Assembly: GCF_029227915.1 (NCBI RefSeq)
Contig: NC_079882.1
Location: 15,140,501-15,204,500 of the forward strand
DNA: 64,000 bases
Reading direction: 5' to 3'
DNA from: Hydractinia symbiolongicarpus
Taxonomy: Eukaryota > Cnidaria > Hydrozoa > Anthoathecata > Hydractiniidae
Shown here: piece by piece, positions 1 through 11,520 of the stretch
Layout: each line of letters opens with the position of its first letter
How positions within the stretch are numbered: the first letter of the stretch is position 1
Made by a program: the position numbers and the translations under genes
The notes under the pieces: generated by a model
The model's database searches: none
Seen by the model: the letters and a program-made list of their open reading frames with translations, nothing else
Told to the model about the DNA's origin: nothing

Positions 1-38
1 CTTGCACAGGCAAATGGAACAACGTGATTTGCGTGTGA

Positions 39-63
39 GGCCTTTATTAAACTGCAAAAGGCC
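39..63. other. 7-bp inverted repeat GGCCTTT / AAAGGCC, one per monomer
   Basis: GGCCTTT at 39-45 and its reverse complement AAAGGCC at 57-63 flank an 11-nt loop. The same element recurs in the monomers that read 'aaaaggcc'. Many monomer classes break the right arm, for example 'aaagggcc', 'aaaaggcg', 'aaaaggac' or 'aaaatgcc', while the left arm GGCCTTT stays much more constant. It could form a short hairpin or cruciform, but that is inference. Confidence 0.8.
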
Positions 64-222
64 AAATGACAGCCTTTATAGGACTGTGCACGTAGTTAAG
101 AGTGTTGTAAAGCAACGGCGCTAATGAAAACAACTTGGGAATTTGTAGCGCATTGAGACTGGAAGGAATAGCCCAATAGTAACCTGCACAGGCAAATGGA
201 ACCACGTGATTTACGTGTGAGG
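41..222 (+). repeat. Representative satellite monomer (182 bp)
   Basis: First complete monomer in the phase used here, starting at 'cctttatt'; the next begins at 223. Order of elements: right part of the GGCCTTT/AAAGGCC inverted repeat (39-63), a second 'cctttata...gactgtgca' block (73-90) resembling the first one at 41-56, the GTGCAC/acgtag segment, the 'aacggcgctaatgaaaac' segment, a variable 'gggaatttgtag' or 'gggacgttgtag' segment, the 'cattgagactggaagga' segment, a CCAAT-containing segment, 'cctgcacagg', and the CACGTG dyad (203-217). Because 182 is not a multiple of 3, no reading frame is kept from one monomer to the next. Confidence 0.95.
203..217. other. CACGTG (E-box/G-box) within a CACGT-N5-ACGTG dyad, one per monomer
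   Basis: CACGT at 203-207, GATTT at 208-212 and ACGTG at 213-217 form a perfect 5-bp inverted repeat with a 5-nt spacer, and the left arm is itself part of the palindrome CACGTG (203-208). It is present in most monomers. Variants change the spacer (GATTA, GATCT, or the shortened GATT) while keeping both arms. A class with 'tacgtatga' loses the last G of the right arm. CACGTG is the core site of many bHLH factors and of plant G-box factors; binding here is not shown. Confidence 0.75.
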
Positions 223-1092
223 CCTTTATTAGACTGCAAAAGGCGTTATTGCAGCCTTTATAAGACTGTGCACGTAGTTAATAGAATTGTAAAGCAACGG
301 CGCTAATGAAAACGACTTGGAACGTTGTAGCGCATTGAGACTGGAACGACTAGTCCAATGGTAACCAGCGCAGGCAGATGGAAGCACGTGATTTACGTGT
401 GAGGCCTTTATTAGATTGCAAAGGGCCATATTACAGCCTTTTTAGGACTGTGCACGTAGTTAAGAGTGTTCTAAGGCAACTTCGCCAATGAAAACGACTT
501 GGGACGTTGTAGCGCATTGAGACTGTAAGGACTAGGCCAATGGTAACCTACGCAGACAGGTGAAACCACGTGATTTACGTGTGAGGCCTTTATTAAATTG
601 CAAAAGGCCATATTACAGCCTTTATAGGACTGTGCAGGTAGTTAAGAGTGTTCTAAGGCCATGGCGCTAAGGAAAACCACTTGGACCGTTGTAGTGCATT
701 GAGACTGGAAGGACTAGACCAATGGTAACGTGCGCAGGCAGGTGAAACCACATGAGTTACGTATGAAGCCTTTACTAGACTGCAAAAGGCTAAATTACAG
801 CCTTTATAGGACTGTGCACATAGTTAAGAGTGTTGTAAGGCAACGGCGCTAATGAAAACGACTTGGGACGTTGTAGCGCATTGAGACTGGAAGGACTAGG
901 CCAATGGTGACCTGCGCAGACCGGTGAAACCACGTGATTAACGTGTGAGGCCTTTATTAGACTGCAAAGGGCAAAACTACAGCCTTTATAGGACTGTGCA
1001 CGTAGTTAAGGGTGTCTTAAGGCAACGGCGCTAATGAAAACGACTTGAGACGTTGTAGCACATTGAGACTGGAAGGACTAGGCCAATGGAAA

Positions 1093-2364
1093 CTTGCACA
1101 GGCAAATGGAACAACATGATTTACGTGTGAGGCCTTTATTAAACTGCAAAAGGCCAAATGACAGCCTTTATAGGACTGTGCACGTAGTTAAGAGTGTTGT
1201 AAGGCAACGGCGCTAATGAAAACGACTTGGGACGTTGTAGCGCATTGAGACTGTAAGGACTAGGCCAATGGTAACCTACGCAGACAGGTGAAACCACGTG
1301 ATTTACGTGTGAAGCCTTTATTAGACTGCAAAAGGCCATATTACAGCCTTTATAGGACTGTGCAGGTAGTTAAGAGTGTTGTAAAGCAACGGCGATAATG
1401 AAAACGACTTGGGACGTTGTAGCACATTGCGACTGGAAGGACTAGACCAATGGTAACCTGCGCAGGCAGGTGAAACAACGTGATTTACGTATGAAGCCTT
1501 TACTAGACTGCAAAAGGCCAAATTACAGACTTTATAGGACTGTGCACGTAGTTAAGAGTGTCTTAAGGCAACGGCGATAATGAAAACGACTTGAGACGTT
1601 GTAGCACATTGAGACTGGAAGGACTAGGCCAATGGAAACCTGCACAGGCAAATGGAACCACGTGATTTACGTGGGAGGCCTTTATTAGACTGCAAAAGGC
1701 CATAATACAGCCTTTATAGGACTAGGACGTAGTTAAGAGTGTTCTAAGGCAACTTCGCTAATGAAAACGACTTGGGACGTTGTAGCGCATTGAGACTGGA
1801 AGGACTAGGCCAATGGTGACCTGCGCAGACCGCTGAAACTACGTGATTAACGTGTGCGGCCTTTATTAGACTGCAAAAGGCCTATTACAGCCTTTATAGG
1901 ACTGTGCAGGTAGTTAAGAGTGTTCTAAGGCCACGGCGCTAAGGAAAACCACTTGGAACGTTGTAGTGCATTGAGACTGGAAGGACTACACCAATGGTAA
2001 CGTGCGCAGGTCGGTGAAACCACGTGAGTTACGTATGAAGCCTTTACTAGACTGCAAAAGGCTAAATTACAGCCTTTATAGGACTGTGCACGTAGTTAAG
2101 AGTGTTGTAAGGCAACGGCGCTAACGAAAACGACTTGGGACGTTGTAGCGCATTGAGACTGGAAGGACTAGGCCAATGGTGACCTGCGCAGACCGGTGAA
2201 ACCACGTGATTAACGTGTGAGGCCTTTATTAGACTGCAGAGGGCAATACTACAGCCTTTATAGGACTCTGCACGTAGTTAAGGGTGTCTTAAGGCAACGG
2301 CGCTAATGAAAACGACTTGAGACGTTGTAGCACATTGAGACTGGAAGGACTAGGCCATTGGAAA
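1093..2364 (+). repeat. Interposed 7-monomer block between 6-mer HOR copies
   Basis: It starts with the same 'cttgcacagg' phase as the 6-mer HOR but soon diverges, carrying monomers related to those at about 5.1-6.5 kb. It is 1272 bp long, that is 7 x 182 minus 2, and the two missing bases are identifiable: 'actaggacgt' for 'actgtgcacgt' near 1724, and 'ggcctatt' for 'ggccatatt' near 1881. Confidence 0.75.
1457..1466. other. 10-bp perfect palindrome CCTGCGCAGG (variable between monomers)
   Basis: CCTGCGCAGG equals its own reverse complement. It is seen in the monomers that read 'cctgcgcaggcag'; other classes carry cctgcacagg, cctgctcagg, cctgcgtagg, cctgcgcaga or cctacgcaga, which break it. 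Its central GCGC holds a CpG, and the common cctgcacagg form is what a CpG to CpA transition would give. Confidence 0.7.
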
Positions 2365-4548
2365 CTTGCACAGGCAAATGGAACAACGTGATTTACGTGT
2401 GAGGCCTTTATTAAACTGCAAAAGGCCAAATGACAGCCTTTATAGGACTGTGCACGTAGTTAAGAGTGTTGTAAAGCAACGGCGCTAATGAAAACAACTT
2501 GGGAATTTGTAGCGCATTGAGACTGGAAGGAATAGCCCAATAATAACCTGCACAGGCAAATGGAACCACGTGATTTACGTGTGAGGCCTTTATTAGACTG
2601 CAAAAGGCGATATTGCAGCCTTTATAAGACTGTGCACGTAGTTAATAGAATTGTAAAGCAACGGCGCTAATGAAAACGACTTGGAACGTTGTAGCGCATT
2701 GAGACTGGAACGACTAGTCCAATGGTAACCAGCGCAGGCAGATGGAAGCACGTGATTTACGTGTGAGGCCTTTATTAGATTGTAAAGGGCCATATTACAG
2801 CCTTTTTAGGACTGTGCACGTAGTTAAGAGTGTTCTAAGGCAACTTCGCCAATGAAAACGACTTGGGACGTTGTAGCGCATTGAGACTGTAAGGACTAGG
2901 CCAATGGTAACCTACGCAGACAGGTGAAACCACGTGATTTACGTGTGAGGCCTTTATTAGATTGCAAAAGGCCATATTACAGCCTTTATAGGACTGTGCA
3001 GGTAGTTAAGAGTGTTCTAAGGCCACGGCGCTAAGGAAAATCACTTGGACCGTTGTAGTGCATTCAGACTGGAAGGACTAGACCAATGGTAACGTGCGCA
3101 GGCAGGTGAAACCACGTGAGTTACGTATGAAACCTTTACTAGACTGCAAAACGCTAAATTACAGCCTTTATAGGACTGTGCACGCAGTTAAGAGTGTTGT
3201 AAGGCAACGGCGCTAATGAAAACGACTTGGGACGTTGTAGCGCATTGAGACTGGAAGGACTAGGCCAACGGTGACCTGCGCAGACCGGTGAAACCACGTG
3301 ATTAACGTGTGAGGCCATTATTAGACTGCAAAGGGCAATACTACAGCCTTTATAGGACTCTGCACGTAGTTAAGGGTGTCTTAAGGCAACGGCGCTAATG
3401 AAAACGACTTGAGACGTTGTAGCACATTGAGACTGGAAGGACTAGGCCATTGGAAACTTGCACAGGCAAATGGAACAACGTGATTTGCGTGTGAGGCCTT
3501 TATTAAACTGCAAAAGGCCAAATGACAGCCTTTATAGGACTGTGCACGTAGTTAAGAGTGTTGTAAAGCAACGGCGCTAATGAAAACAACTTGGGAATTT
3601 GTAGCGCATTGAGACTGGAAGGAATAGCCCAATAGTAACCTGCACAGGCAAATGGAACCACGTGATTTACGTGTGAGGCCTTTATTAGACTGCAAAAGGC
3701 GTTATTGCAGCCTTTATAAGACTGTGCACGTAGTTAATAGAATTGTAAAGCAACGGCGCTAATGAAAACGACTTGGAACGTTGTAGCGCATTGAAACTGG
3801 AACGACTAGTCCAATGGTAACCAGCGCAGGCAGATGGAAGCACGTGATTTACGTGTGAGGCCTTTATTAGATTGCAAAGGGCCATATTACAGCCTTTTTA
3901 GGACTGTGCACGTAGTTAAGAGTGTTCTAAGGCAACTTCGCCAATGAAAACGACTTGGGACGTTGTAGCGCATTGAGACTGTAAGGACTAGGCCAATGGT
4001 AACCTTCGCAGACAGGTGAAACCACGTGATTTACGTGTGAGGCCTTTATTAAATTGCAAAAGGCCATATTACAGCCTTTATAGGACTGTGCAGGTAGTTA
4101 AGAGTGTTCTAAGGCCATGGCGCTAAGGAAAAACACTTGGACCGTTGTAGTGCATTGAGACTGGAAGGACTAGACCAATGGTAACGTGCGCAGGCAGGTG
4201 AAACCACATGAGTTACGTATGAAGCCTTTACTAGACTGCAAAAGGCTAAATTACAGCCTTTATAGGACTGTGCACGTAGTTAAGAGTGTTGTAAGGCAAC
4301 GGCGCTAATGAAAACGACTTGGGAAGTTGTAGCGCATTGAGACTGGAAGGACTAGGCCAACGGTGACCTGCGCAGACCGGTGAAACCACGTGATTAACGT
4401 GTGAGGCCTTTATTAGACTGCAAAGGGCAATACTACAGCCTTTATAGGACTCTGCACGTAGTTAAGGGTGTCTTAAGGCAACGGCGCTAATGAAAACGAC
4501 TTGAGACGTTGTAGCACATTGAGACTGGAAGGACTAGGCCAATGGAAA
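2365..4548 (+). repeat. 6-mer higher-order repeat, tandem copies 2 and 3 (2 x 1092 bp)
   Basis: Two adjacent 1092-bp units, 2365-3456 and 3457-4548, each opening with 'cttgcacagg' and matching the block at 1-1092. At 4549 the same opening sequence occurs again, but the following monomers are from other classes, so the HOR run ends there. Confidence 0.85.
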
Positions 4549-7500
4549 CTTGCACAGGCAAATGGAACAACGTGATTTACGTGTGAGGCCTTTATTAAAC
4601 TGCAAAAGGCCAAATGACAGCCTTTATAGGACTGTGCACGTAGTTAAGAGTGTTGTAAGGCAACGGCGCTAATGAAAACGACTTGGGACGTTGTAGCGCA
4701 TTGAGACTGGATAGACTAGGCCAATGGTGACCTGCGCAGACCGGTGAATCCACGTGATTAACGTGTGAGGCCTTTATTAGACTGCAAAGGGCAATACTAC
4801 AGCCTTTATAGGACTGTACACGTAGTTAAGAGTGTCTTAAGGCAACGGCGCTAATGAAAACGACTTGAGACGTTGTAGCACATTGAGACTGGAAGGACTA
4901 GGCCAATGGAAACCTGCACAGGCAAATGGAACAACGTGATTTACGTTTGATGCCTTTATTAGACTGCAAAGGGCCATATTACAGCCTTTTTAGGACTGTG
5001 CACGTAGTTAAGAGTGTTCTAAGGCAACTTCGCCAATGAAAACGACTTGGGACGTTGTAGCGCATTGAGACTGTAAGGACTAGGCCAATGGTAACCTACG
5101 CAGACAGGTGAAACCACGTGATTTACGTGTGAAGCCTTTATTAGACTGCAAAAGGCCATATTACAGCCTTTATAGGACTGTGCAGGTAGTTAAGAGTGTT
5201 CTAAGGCAACGGCGCTAAGGAAAACCACTTGGAACGTTGTAGTGCATTGAAACTGGAAGGAATAGTCCAATGGTAACCTGCGCAGGCAGATGGAACCACG
5301 TGATTTACGTGTGAGGACTTTATTAGACTGCAAAAGGAAATATTACAGCCTTTATAGAACTGTGCACGTAGTTAAGAGTGTTGTAAAGCAACTGCGATAA
5401 TGAAAACGACTTGGGACGTTGTAGCACATTGAGACTGGAAGGACTAGACCAATGGTAACCTGCGCAGGCAGGTGAAACCACGTGATTTACGTATGAAGCC
5501 TTTACTAGACTGCAAAAGGCCAAATTACAGCCTTTATAGGACTGTGCACGTAGTTAAGAGTGTCTTAAGGCAACGGCGATAATGAAAACGACTTGAGACG
5601 TTGTAGCACATTGAGACTGGAAGGACTAGGCCAATGGAAACCTACACAGGCAAATGGAAACACGTGATTTACGTGGGAGGCCTTTATTAGACTGCAAAAG
5701 GCCATAATACAGCCTTTATAGGACTAGGACGTAGTTAAGAGTGTTCTAAGGCAACTTCGCTAATGAAAACGACTTGGGACGTTGTAGCGCATTGAGACTG
5801 GAAGGACTAGGCCAATGGTGACCTGCGCAGACCGGTGAAACCACGTGATTAACGTGTGCGGCCTTTATTAGACTGCAAAGGGCAATACTAGAGCCTTTAT
5901 AGGACTGTGCACGTAGTTAACAGTGTCTTAAGGCAACGGCGCTAATGAAAACGACTTGAGACGTTGTAGCACATTGAGAATGGAAGGACTAGGCCAATGG
6001 TAACCTGCGCAGACTGGTGAAACCACGTGATTTACGTGTGAGGCCTTTATTAGACTGCAAAAGGCCATATTACAGCCTTTATAGGACTGTGCAGGTAGTT
6101 AAGAGTGTTCTAAGGCCACGGCGCTAAGGAAAACCACTTGCAACGTTGTAGTGCATTGAGACTGGAAGGACTAGACCAATGGTAACGTGCGCAGGCCGGT
6201 GAAACCACGTGAGTTACGTATGAAGCCTTTACTAGACTGCAAAAGGCTAAATTACAGCCTTTATAGGACTGTGCACGTAGTTAAGAGTGTTGTAAGGCAA
6301 CGGCGCTAATGAAAACGACTTGGGACGTTGTAGCGCATTGAAACTGGAAGGACTAGGCCAATGGTGACCTGCGCAGACCGGTGAAACCACGTGATTAACG
6401 TGTGAGGCCTTTATTAGACTGCAGACGTCAATACTACAGCCTTTATAGGACTGTGCACGTAGTTAAGGGTGTCTTAAGGCAACGGCGCTAATGAAAACGA
6501 CTTGAGACGTTGTAGCACATTGAGACTGGAAGGACTAGGCCAATGGAAACTTGCACAGGGAAATGGAACAACGTGATTTACGTGTGAGGCCTTTATTAGA
6601 CTGCAAAAGGCCAAATGACAGCCTTTATAGGACTGTGCACGTAGTTAAGAGTGTTGTAAGGCAACGGCGCTAATGAAAACGACTTAGGACGTTGTAGCGC
6701 ATTGAGACTGGAAGGACTAGGCCAATGGTGACCTGCGCAGACCGGTGAAACCACGTGATTAACGTGTGAGGCCTTTATTAGACTGCAAAGGGCAATGCTA
6801 CAGCCTTTATCGGACTGTGCACGTAGTTAAGAGTGTCTTAAGGCAACGGCGCTAATGAAAACGACTTGAGACGTTGTAGCACATTGAGACTGGAAGGACT
6901 AGGCCAATGGAAACCTGCACAGGCAAATTGAACAAAGTGATTTACGTGTGAGGCCTTTATTAGACTGCAAAAGGCCATAATACAGCCTTTATAGGACTGT
7001 GCACGTAATTAAGAGTGTTGTAAAGCAACGGCGCTAATGAAAACAACTTGGGAATTTGTAGCGCATTGAGACTGGAAGGAATAGCCCAATAGTAACCTGC
7101 ACAGACAAATGGAACCACGTGATTTACGTGTGAGGCCTTTATTAGATTGCAAAAGGCGATATTGCAGCCTTTATAGGACTGTGCACGTAGTTAATAGAGT
7201 TGTAAAGCAACGGCGCTAATGAGCACGACTTGGGACGTTGAGCGCATTAAGACTGGAACGACTAGTCCAATGGTAACCAGCGCAGGCAGATGGAAGCACG
7301 TGATTTACGTGTGAGGCCTTTATTAGACTGTAAAGGGCCATATTACAGCCTTTATAGGAATGTGCACGTAGTTAAGAGTGTTCTAAGGCAACTTCGCCAA
7401 TGAAAACGACTTGGGACGATGTAGCGCATTGTGACTGTAAGGACTAGGCCAATGGTAACCTACGCAGACAGGTGAAACCGCGTGATTTACGTGTGAGGCC

Positions 7501-9700
7501 TTTATTAGACTGCGAAAGGCCATATTACAGCCTTTATAGGACTGTGCATGTAGTTAAGAGTGTTCTAAGGCCACGGCGCTAAGGAAAACCACTTGGGACG
7601 TTGTAGCGCATTGTGACTATAAGGCTAGGCCAATGGTAACCTACGCAGACAGGTGAAACCACGTGATTTACGTGTGAGGCCCTTATTAGACTGCAAAAGG
7701 CCATATTACAGCCTTTATAGGACTGTGCATGTAGTTAAGAGTGTTCTAAGGCCATGGCGCTAAGGAAAACCACTTGGAACGTTGTAGTGCATTGAGACTG
7801 GAAGGAATAGTCCAATGGTAACCTGCGCAGGCAGATGGAACCACGTGATATACGTGTGAGGACTTTATTAGACTGCAAAAGGCCATGTTACAGCCTTTAT
7901 AGGACTGTGCACGTAGTTAAGAGTGTTGTAAAGCAACGGCGCTAATGAAAACGGCTTGGGACGTTGTAGCACATTGAGACTGTAAGGACTAGACCAATGG
8001 TAACCTGCGCAGGCAGGTGAAACCACGTGATTTACGTATGAAGCCTTTACTAGACTGCAAAAGGCCAAATTACAGCCTTTATAGGAATGTGCACGTAGTT
8101 AAGAGTGTCTTAAGGCAACAGCGCCAATGAAAACGACTTGAGACGTTGTAGCACATTGAGACTGGAAGGACTAGGCCAATGGAAACCTGCACAGGCAAAT
8201 GGAACCACGAGATTTACGTGGGAGGCCTTTATTAGACTGCAAAAGGCCATAATACAGCCTTTATAGGACTAGGACGTAGTTAAGAGTGTTCTAAGGCAAC
8301 TTCGCTAATGAAAACGACTTGGGACGTTGTAGCGCACTGAGACTGGAAGGACTAGCCAATGGTGACCTGCGCAGACCGGTGAAACCTTGTGATTAACGTG
8401 TGAGGCCTTTATTAGACTGCAAAAGGCCATATTACAGCCTTTATAGGACTGTGCACGTAGTTAAGAGTGTTGTAAAGCAACGGCGCTATTGAAAACGACT
8501 TGGGAATTTGTAGCGCATTGAGACTGGAAGGAATAGCCCAATAGAAACCTGCACAGGCTAATGGAACCACGTGATTTACGTGTGGGGCATTTATTAGACT
8601 GGAAAAGGCGATATTACAGCCTTTATAGGACTGTGCACGTAGTTAATAGTGTTGTAAAGCAACGGCGCTAATGAAAACAACTTGGGACGTTGTAGCGCAT
8701 TGAGACTGGAACGACTTGTCCAATGGTAACAAGCGCAGGCAGATGGAACCACGTGATTTACGTGTGAGGCCTTTATTAGACTGCAAAGGGCCATATTACA
8801 GCCTTTATAGGACTGTGCACGTAGTTAAGAGTGTTCTAAGGCAACTTCCCCAATGAAAACGACTTGGGACGTTGTAGCGCATTGAGACTGGAAGGACTAG
8901 GTCAATGGTAACCTGCACAGACAGGTGAAACCACGTGATTTACGTGTGAAGCCTTTATTAGACTGCAAAGGGCCATATTACAGCCTTTATAGGACTGTGC
9001 ACGTAGTTAACAGTGTTCTAAGGACACGGCGCTAAGGAAAACCACTTGGAACGTTGTAGTGCATTGAGACTGGAAGGAATAGTCCAATGGTAACCTGCGT
9101 AGGCAGATGGAACCACGTGATTTACGTGTGAGGCCTTTATTAGATTGCAAAAGGCGACATTGCAGCCTTTATAGGACTGTGCACGTAGTTAAGAGTGTTG
9201 TAAAGCAACAGCGATAATGAAAACAACTTGGGACGTTGTAGCGCATTGAGACTGGAAGGAATAGCCCAATGGAAACCTGCACAGGCAAATGGAACCACGT
9301 GATTTACGTGTGAGGCCTTTATTAGACTGCAAAAGGCCATATTACAGCCTTTATAGGACTGTGCACGTTGTTAACAGTGTCTTAAGGCAACGGCGCTAAT
9401 GAAAACGACTTGAGACGTTGTAGCACTTTAAGACTGGAAGGATTAGGCCAATGGTAACCTGCGCAGGCATGTGAAACCACGTGATTTACGTGTGAAGCCT
9501 TTATTAGACTGCAAAGGGCCATATTACAGCATTTATAGGACTGTGCACGTAGTAAAGAGTGTCTTAAGGCAACGTCGCTAATGAAAACGACTTGAGACGT
9601 TGTAGCACATTGAGACTGGAAGGAATAGTCCAATGGTAACCTGTGCAGGCAGATGGAACCACGTGATTTACGTGTGAGGCCTTTATTAGACTGCAAAGGG
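4549..9700 (+). repeat. Mixed satellite monomers without a short regular HOR
   Basis: Continuous 182-bp monomers of many classes. I found no clean short HOR period here. Local length anomalies are 1-bp losses near 5724 and 8271 ('actaggacgt' class), 7240 ('gacgttgagcgc'), 7624 ('aaggctaggcc') and 8354 ('gactagccaatgg'). No gene or insertion is visible. Confidence 0.75.
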
Positions 9701-9708
9701 CCATATTA

Positions 9709-11520
9709 CAGCCTTTATAGGACTGTGCACGTAGTTAAGAGTGTTCTAAGGCAACTTCGCCAATGAAAACGTCTTGGAACGTTGTAGCACATTGATACTG
9801 GAAGGACTAGACCAATGGTAAACTGCGCAGACTGGTGAAACCACGTGATTTACGTATGAAGCCTTTACTAGACTGCAAAGGGCAATACTACAGCCTTTAT
9901 AGGACTGTGCACGCAGTTAACAGTGTCTTAAGGCAACGGCGCTAATGAAAACGACTTGAGACGTTGTAGCACATTGAGAATGGAAGGACTAGGCCAATGG
10001 TAACCTGCGCAGACAGGTGAAACCACGTGATTTACGTGTGAGGCCCTTATTAGACTGCAAAAGGCCATATTACAGCCTTTATAGGACTGTGCAGGTAGTT
10101 AAGAGTGTTCTAAGGACACGGCGCTAAAGATAACCACTTGGAACGTTGTAGTGCATTGAGACTAGAAGGAATAGTCCAATGGTAACCTGCGTAGGCAGAT
10201 GGAACCACGTGATTTACGTGTGAGGCCTTTATTAGATTGCAAAAGGCGAGATTGCAGCCTTTATAGGACTGTGCACGCAGTTAAGAGTGTTGTAAAGCAA
10301 CGGCGTTAATGAAAACGACTTGGGACGTTGTAGTGCATTGAGACTGGAAGGACTAGGCCAATGGTGACCTGCGCAGACCGGTGAAACCACGTGATTTACG
10401 TGTGAGGCCTTTATTAGACTGCAAAGGGCAATACTACAGCCTTTATAGGACTGTGCACATAGTTAAGAGTGGCTTAAGGCAACGGCGCTAATGAAAACGA
10501 CTTGAGACGTTGTAGCACATTGAGACTGGAAGGACTAGGCCAATGGAAACATGCACAGGCAAATGGAACAACGTGATTTTCGTGTGAGGCCTTTATTAGA
10601 CTGCAAAAGGCCATATTACAGCCTTTATAGGACTGTGCACGTAGTTAAGAGTGTTCTAAGGCAACTTCGCCAATGAAAACGACTTGGAACGTTGTAGCAC
10701 ATTGATACTGGAAGGACTAGACCAATGGTAACCTGCGCAGACTGGTGAAACCACGTGATTTACGTATGAAGCCTTTACTAGACTGCAAAGGGCAATACTA
10801 CAGCCTTTATAGGACTGTGCACGCAGTTAACAGTGTCTTAAGGCAACGGCGCTAATGAAAACGACTTGAGACGTTGTAGCACATTGAGAATGGAAGGACT
10901 AGGCCAATGGTAACCTGCGCAGACTGGTGAAACCACGTGATTTACGTGTGAGGCCTTTATTAGACTGCAAAAGGCCATATTACAGCCTTTATAGGACTGT
11001 GCAGGTAGTTAAGAGTGTTCTAAGGACACGGCGCTAAAGAAAACCACTTGGAACGTTGTAGTGCATTGAGACTAGAAGGAATAGTCCAATGGTAACCTGC
11101 GTAGGCAGATGGAACCACGTGATTTACGTGTGAGGCCTTTATTAGATTGCAAAAGGCGAGATTGCAGCCTTTATAGGACTGTGCACGCAGTTAAGAGTGT
11201 TGTAAAGCAACAGCGTTAATGAAAACGACTTGGGACGTTGTAGTGCATTGAGACTGGAAGGACTAGGCCAATGGTGACCTGCGCAGACCGGTGAAACCAC
11301 GTGATTTACGTGTGAGGCCTTTATTAGACTGCAAAGGGCAATACTACAGCCTTTATAGGACTGTGCACATAGTTAAGAGTGGCTTAAGGGAACGGCGCTA
11401 ATGAAAACGACTTGAGACGTTGTAGCACATTGAGACTGGAAGGACTAGGCCAATGGAAACATGCACAGGCAAATGGAACAACGTGATTTACGTGTGAGGC
11501 CTTTATTAGACTGCAAAAGG
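9709..11520 (+). repeat. 5-mer duplication, offset 910 bp
   Basis: Sequence from about 9.71 kb repeats 910 bp later (5 x 182), for example 'gttgtagcacattgatactg' near 9780 and again near 10690, and 'gagtggcttaagg' near 10468 and 11378. Differences between the copies are few, for example aacgtcttgg versus aacgacttgg and cagacagg versus cagactgg. The right copy ends where 'aaaaggtcataatac' begins at about 11521. Confidence 0.8.

Larger units (their letters stand above)
1..1092 (+). repeat. 6-mer higher-order repeat, copy 1 (1092 bp)
   Basis: Six monomers beginning 'cttgcacaggcaaatggaac'. The block reappears with few changes at 2365-3456 and 3457-4548 (offsets 2364 and 3456). Diagnostic shared variants include 'tattaaactgc', 'gggaatttgtag', 'aggcgttattgc' or 'aggcgatattgc', and 'tagttaatagaattg'. 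The start is the window edge, so the true unit boundary may lie elsewhere in phase. Confidence 0.85.

Noticed and set aside
41-222. CCAAT box plus E-box as a promoter in each monomer
   Set aside because: Single short motifs are expected by chance in 182 bp. There is no TATA or initiator arrangement and no downstream gene, so no promoter was annotated.
480-500. Possible CENP-B box around 'cttcgccaatgaaaacg'
   Set aside because: It begins with TTCG, but the A and CGGG positions of the minimal NTTCGNNNNANNCGGGN motif do not match on either strand, so no functional CENP-B box is supported.
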